Shown in pieces: positions 63,156 through 64,000 of a DNA stretch of 64,000 bases; position 1 is the stretch's first letter, and every line of letters begins with the position of its first letter. This DNA is from Crocinitomicaceae bacterium (GTDB lineage: Bacteria; Bacteroidota; Bacteroidia; Flavobacteriales_D; Crocinitomicaceae). The notes below the pieces were generated by a model. The model was not told the origin of the DNA. It searched no databases and saw only the letters and a list, made by a program, of their open reading frames with translations. The stretch covers positions 351,841 to 415,840 of the forward strand of contig PAQM01000006.1 of the NCBI GenBank assembly GCA_002709305.1. The letters are read 5' to 3'. The translations under genes were made by a program, and so were the position numbers.

Positions 63156-63243
63156 GGAGAGGTGCCTGAGTGGCCGAAAGGACTTGTTTGCTAAATAAGC
63201 GTACCCCAAAAGGGTACCCAGGGTTCGAATCCCTGTCTCTCCG
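63156..63243 (+). tRNA. tRNA-Ser (anticodon GCT)
   Basis: Acceptor GGAGAGG pairs with TCTCTCC (one G-T), anticodon stem CTTGT/ATAAG with loop TTGCTAA, anticodon GCT; a long variable arm (GTACCCCAAAAGGGTAC) marks class II; T-arm GGGTTCGAATCCC. 88 bases. Confidence 0.95.
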
Positions 63244-63266
63244 CTAGAGAAAAGAAAAACATTTGA

Positions 63267-63296
63267 TTGTAAAATGTAATTAATTCACTATTTTTG
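63267..63296 (+). promoter_or_regulatory. Promoter of tRNA-Pro (and probably tRNA-Arg)
   Basis: TTG at 63267-63269, 19-base spacer, TATTTTTG at 63289-63296. Predicted start near 63301, 52 bases before tRNA-Pro. Confidence 0.65.
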
Positions 63297-63352
63297 CAAT
63301 CAATTTTTTAGTATTTTCAATGCTGTTTGAAATCTTTTATTTGAGATAATCT

Positions 63353-63427
63353 CGGGGTGTAGCGTAGCCCGGTCATCGCGCCTCGTTTGGGACGAGGAGG
63401 TCGCAGGTTCGAATCCTGCCACCCCGA
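63353..63427 (+). tRNA. tRNA-Pro (anticodon TGG)
   Basis: Acceptor CGGGGTG pairs with CACCCCG, anticodon stem CCTCG/CGAGG with loop TTTGGGA, anticodon TGG; T-arm CAGGTTCGAATCCTG. 75 bases. Confidence 0.96.
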
Positions 63428-63429
63428 CT

Positions 63430-63463
63430 AGGGGGGATGAAAGATCATCCCCCTTTTATTTTA
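63430..63463 (+). terminator. Rho-independent terminator after tRNA-Pro
   Basis: GGGGGATGA (63432-63440) and TCATCCCCC (63445-63453), a 9-bp perfect stem with 4-base loop, followed by TTTTATTTT. It separates tRNA-Pro from tRNA-Arg, though read-through is possible. Confidence 0.85.
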
Positions 63464-63473
63464 AAATAAAATT

Positions 63474-63547
63474 GGGCCAGTAGCTCAGCTGGATAGAGCA
63501 CCTCCCTTCTAAGGAGGCGGTCAAAGGTTCGAATCCTTTCTGGCTCA
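63474..63547 (+). tRNA. tRNA-Arg (anticodon TCT)
   Basis: Acceptor GGGCCAG pairs with CTGGCTC (one G-T), anticodon stem CCTCC/GGAGG with loop CTTCTAA, anticodon TCT; T-arm AAAGGTTCGAATCCTTT. 74 bases. Confidence 0.96.
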
Positions 63548-63551
63548 CATT

Positions 63552-63578
63552 AAACCTCACAATTAGTGGGGTTTTTTT
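63552..63578 (+). terminator. Rho-independent terminator after tRNA-Arg
   Basis: AAACCTCAC (63552-63560) pairs with GTGGGGTTT (63566-63574, one G-T pair), 5-base loop, then a T7 run at 63572-63578. Confidence 0.8.
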
Positions 63579-63583
63579 GTTTA

Positions 63584-63599
63584 CCAATCCCTTTATTTA
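63584..63599. repeat. 16-bp direct repeat, copy 1
   Basis: CCAATCCCTTTATTTA, 36 bases after tRNA-Arg; the second copy is at 63845-63860. Confidence 0.8.
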
Positions 63600-63844
63600 A
63601 GGGGGTATCCAGACTGTTAGTACAATGACTTCACAGACATTTATAAGATTTATGTAAAGATACCATTTTTGACCATATTAGAGGAAAAACATCATATTTT
63701 GACAGACATTTTACAGACATTTAGAATATAAATGTTGAGGGGGGGTAGTTTTAAAATAGGGTCTTGTTCCTGAGAAATGATGTATAATACCTAACCTAAC
63801 CACATCTAAACACAAAGAATACCATCTCCCACCCTATTTACCAT

Positions 63845-63860
63845 CCAATCCCTTTATTTA
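63845..63860. repeat. 16-bp direct repeat, copy 2
   Basis: Identical to 63584-63599, separated by 245 bases. TAAGATTTATGT follows both copies, at different distances. Confidence 0.8.
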
Positions 63861-64000
63861 TAGGTGTTTAAGATTTATGTTAGTTGGTGTTTTGTTTAGG
63901 CTAGTAAAAGTCCTGGGGGTGTTTGAGTGTTGTTCGAGTGTTATGATAAATAATAATAAGTCTAGTTATTAACAATTTAGGGTAATAAACCACCCTATTT

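Larger units (their letters stand above)
63579..64000 (+). other. Non-coding region with short direct repeats after the tRNA cluster
   Basis: About 420 bases to the window end with no ORF. It is less AT-biased on the plus strand, with G runs (63739-63746, 63915-63919), and holds repeated words: CCAATCCCTTTATTTA at 63584 and 63845; TAAGATTTATGT at 63644 and 63869; CCACCCTATTT at 63829 and 63990; ACAGACATTT three times (63633-63723). An inverted repeat TAGGGT/ACCCTA lies at 63978-63997. It may be the edge of an integrated element or decayed DNA; no integrase is in view. Confidence 0.45.

Noticed and set aside
63474..63547. A second copy of the tRNA-Arg 3' end within the window as an att site
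   Set aside because: I looked for the T-arm and acceptor sequence downstream up to 64000 and found no copy.

Overview
The window looks like a contiguous, AT-rich chromosomal segment of a Bacteroidota bacterium, most likely a marine Flavobacteriales member. The supporting signs are: three secreted proteins ending in type IX secretion (T9SS) sorting domains; GWxTD, WG-repeat, DUF1573 and DUF6580 proteins; a DNA polymerase III alpha subunit fused to a DEDDh exonuclease; AcnB-type aconitase; no visible Shine-Dalgarno dependence; and several promoters of the Bacteroidota type (TTG, 18-20 bp, TAnnTTTG). Genes are tightly packed on both strands. No transposase, prophage, CRISPR array or rRNA operon is visible.

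Layout. 1-8.5 kb: 3' part of folC, tRNA-Val, MerC-like and YceI proteins, a WG-repeat protein, tRNA-Ser(TGA), a GWxTD protein with a glycosyltransferase, divergent aroQ/xerD, and a lipoprotein coupled to elbB. 8.7-22.8 kb: pckA, an M42/M20-like peptidase, a YigZ-like protein, dnaA, a thioesterase, tspO, a SirB1-like protein, dnaE, DUF1573, def, ruvX and dapD. 22.8-30.7 kb: a three-gene minus-strand cluster of T9SS cargo proteins (arylsulfotransferase-like, CotH kinase-like, beta-propeller) downstream of acnB. 31-35 kb: rpsF-rpsR-rplI, a DUF6580 membrane protein, rpmH (too short for usual ORF cut-offs), and an ABC exporter. 35-42 kb: a small Cys-rich lipoprotein, a DUF819 membrane protein with an extra periplasmic domain, two POT peptide transporters, and a divergent M1 aminopeptidase; together these look like a peptide-use locus. 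42-54 kb: valS, an amidohydrolase, an acyl-CoA ligase, a small secreted protein, recG, dsbD and tsaD. 54-63 kb: a tamB-like gene, accC, sucC, map and a small membrane protein. 63.1-63.6 kb: a tRNA cluster Ser(GCT)-Pro(TGG)-Arg(TCT) with clear promoters and terminators. 63.6-64 kb: non-coding DNA with short direct repeats, possibly the edge of an accessory region.

Most genes are core metabolism (folate, shikimate, lysine, gluconeogenesis, TCA), replication and repair (dnaA, dnaE, ruvX, recG, xerD), translation, and envelope biogenesis. The least explained parts are the T9SS CotH/sulfotransferase/propeller cluster, the domain insertion in one of the paired POT transporters, the DUF819 fusion, an orphan terminator upstream of tspO, a T9A9 palindrome upstream of dnaA, divergent gene pairs (aroQ/xerD and tsaD/tamB) whose starts almost touch and use non-ATG codons, and the repeat-bearing terminal region.
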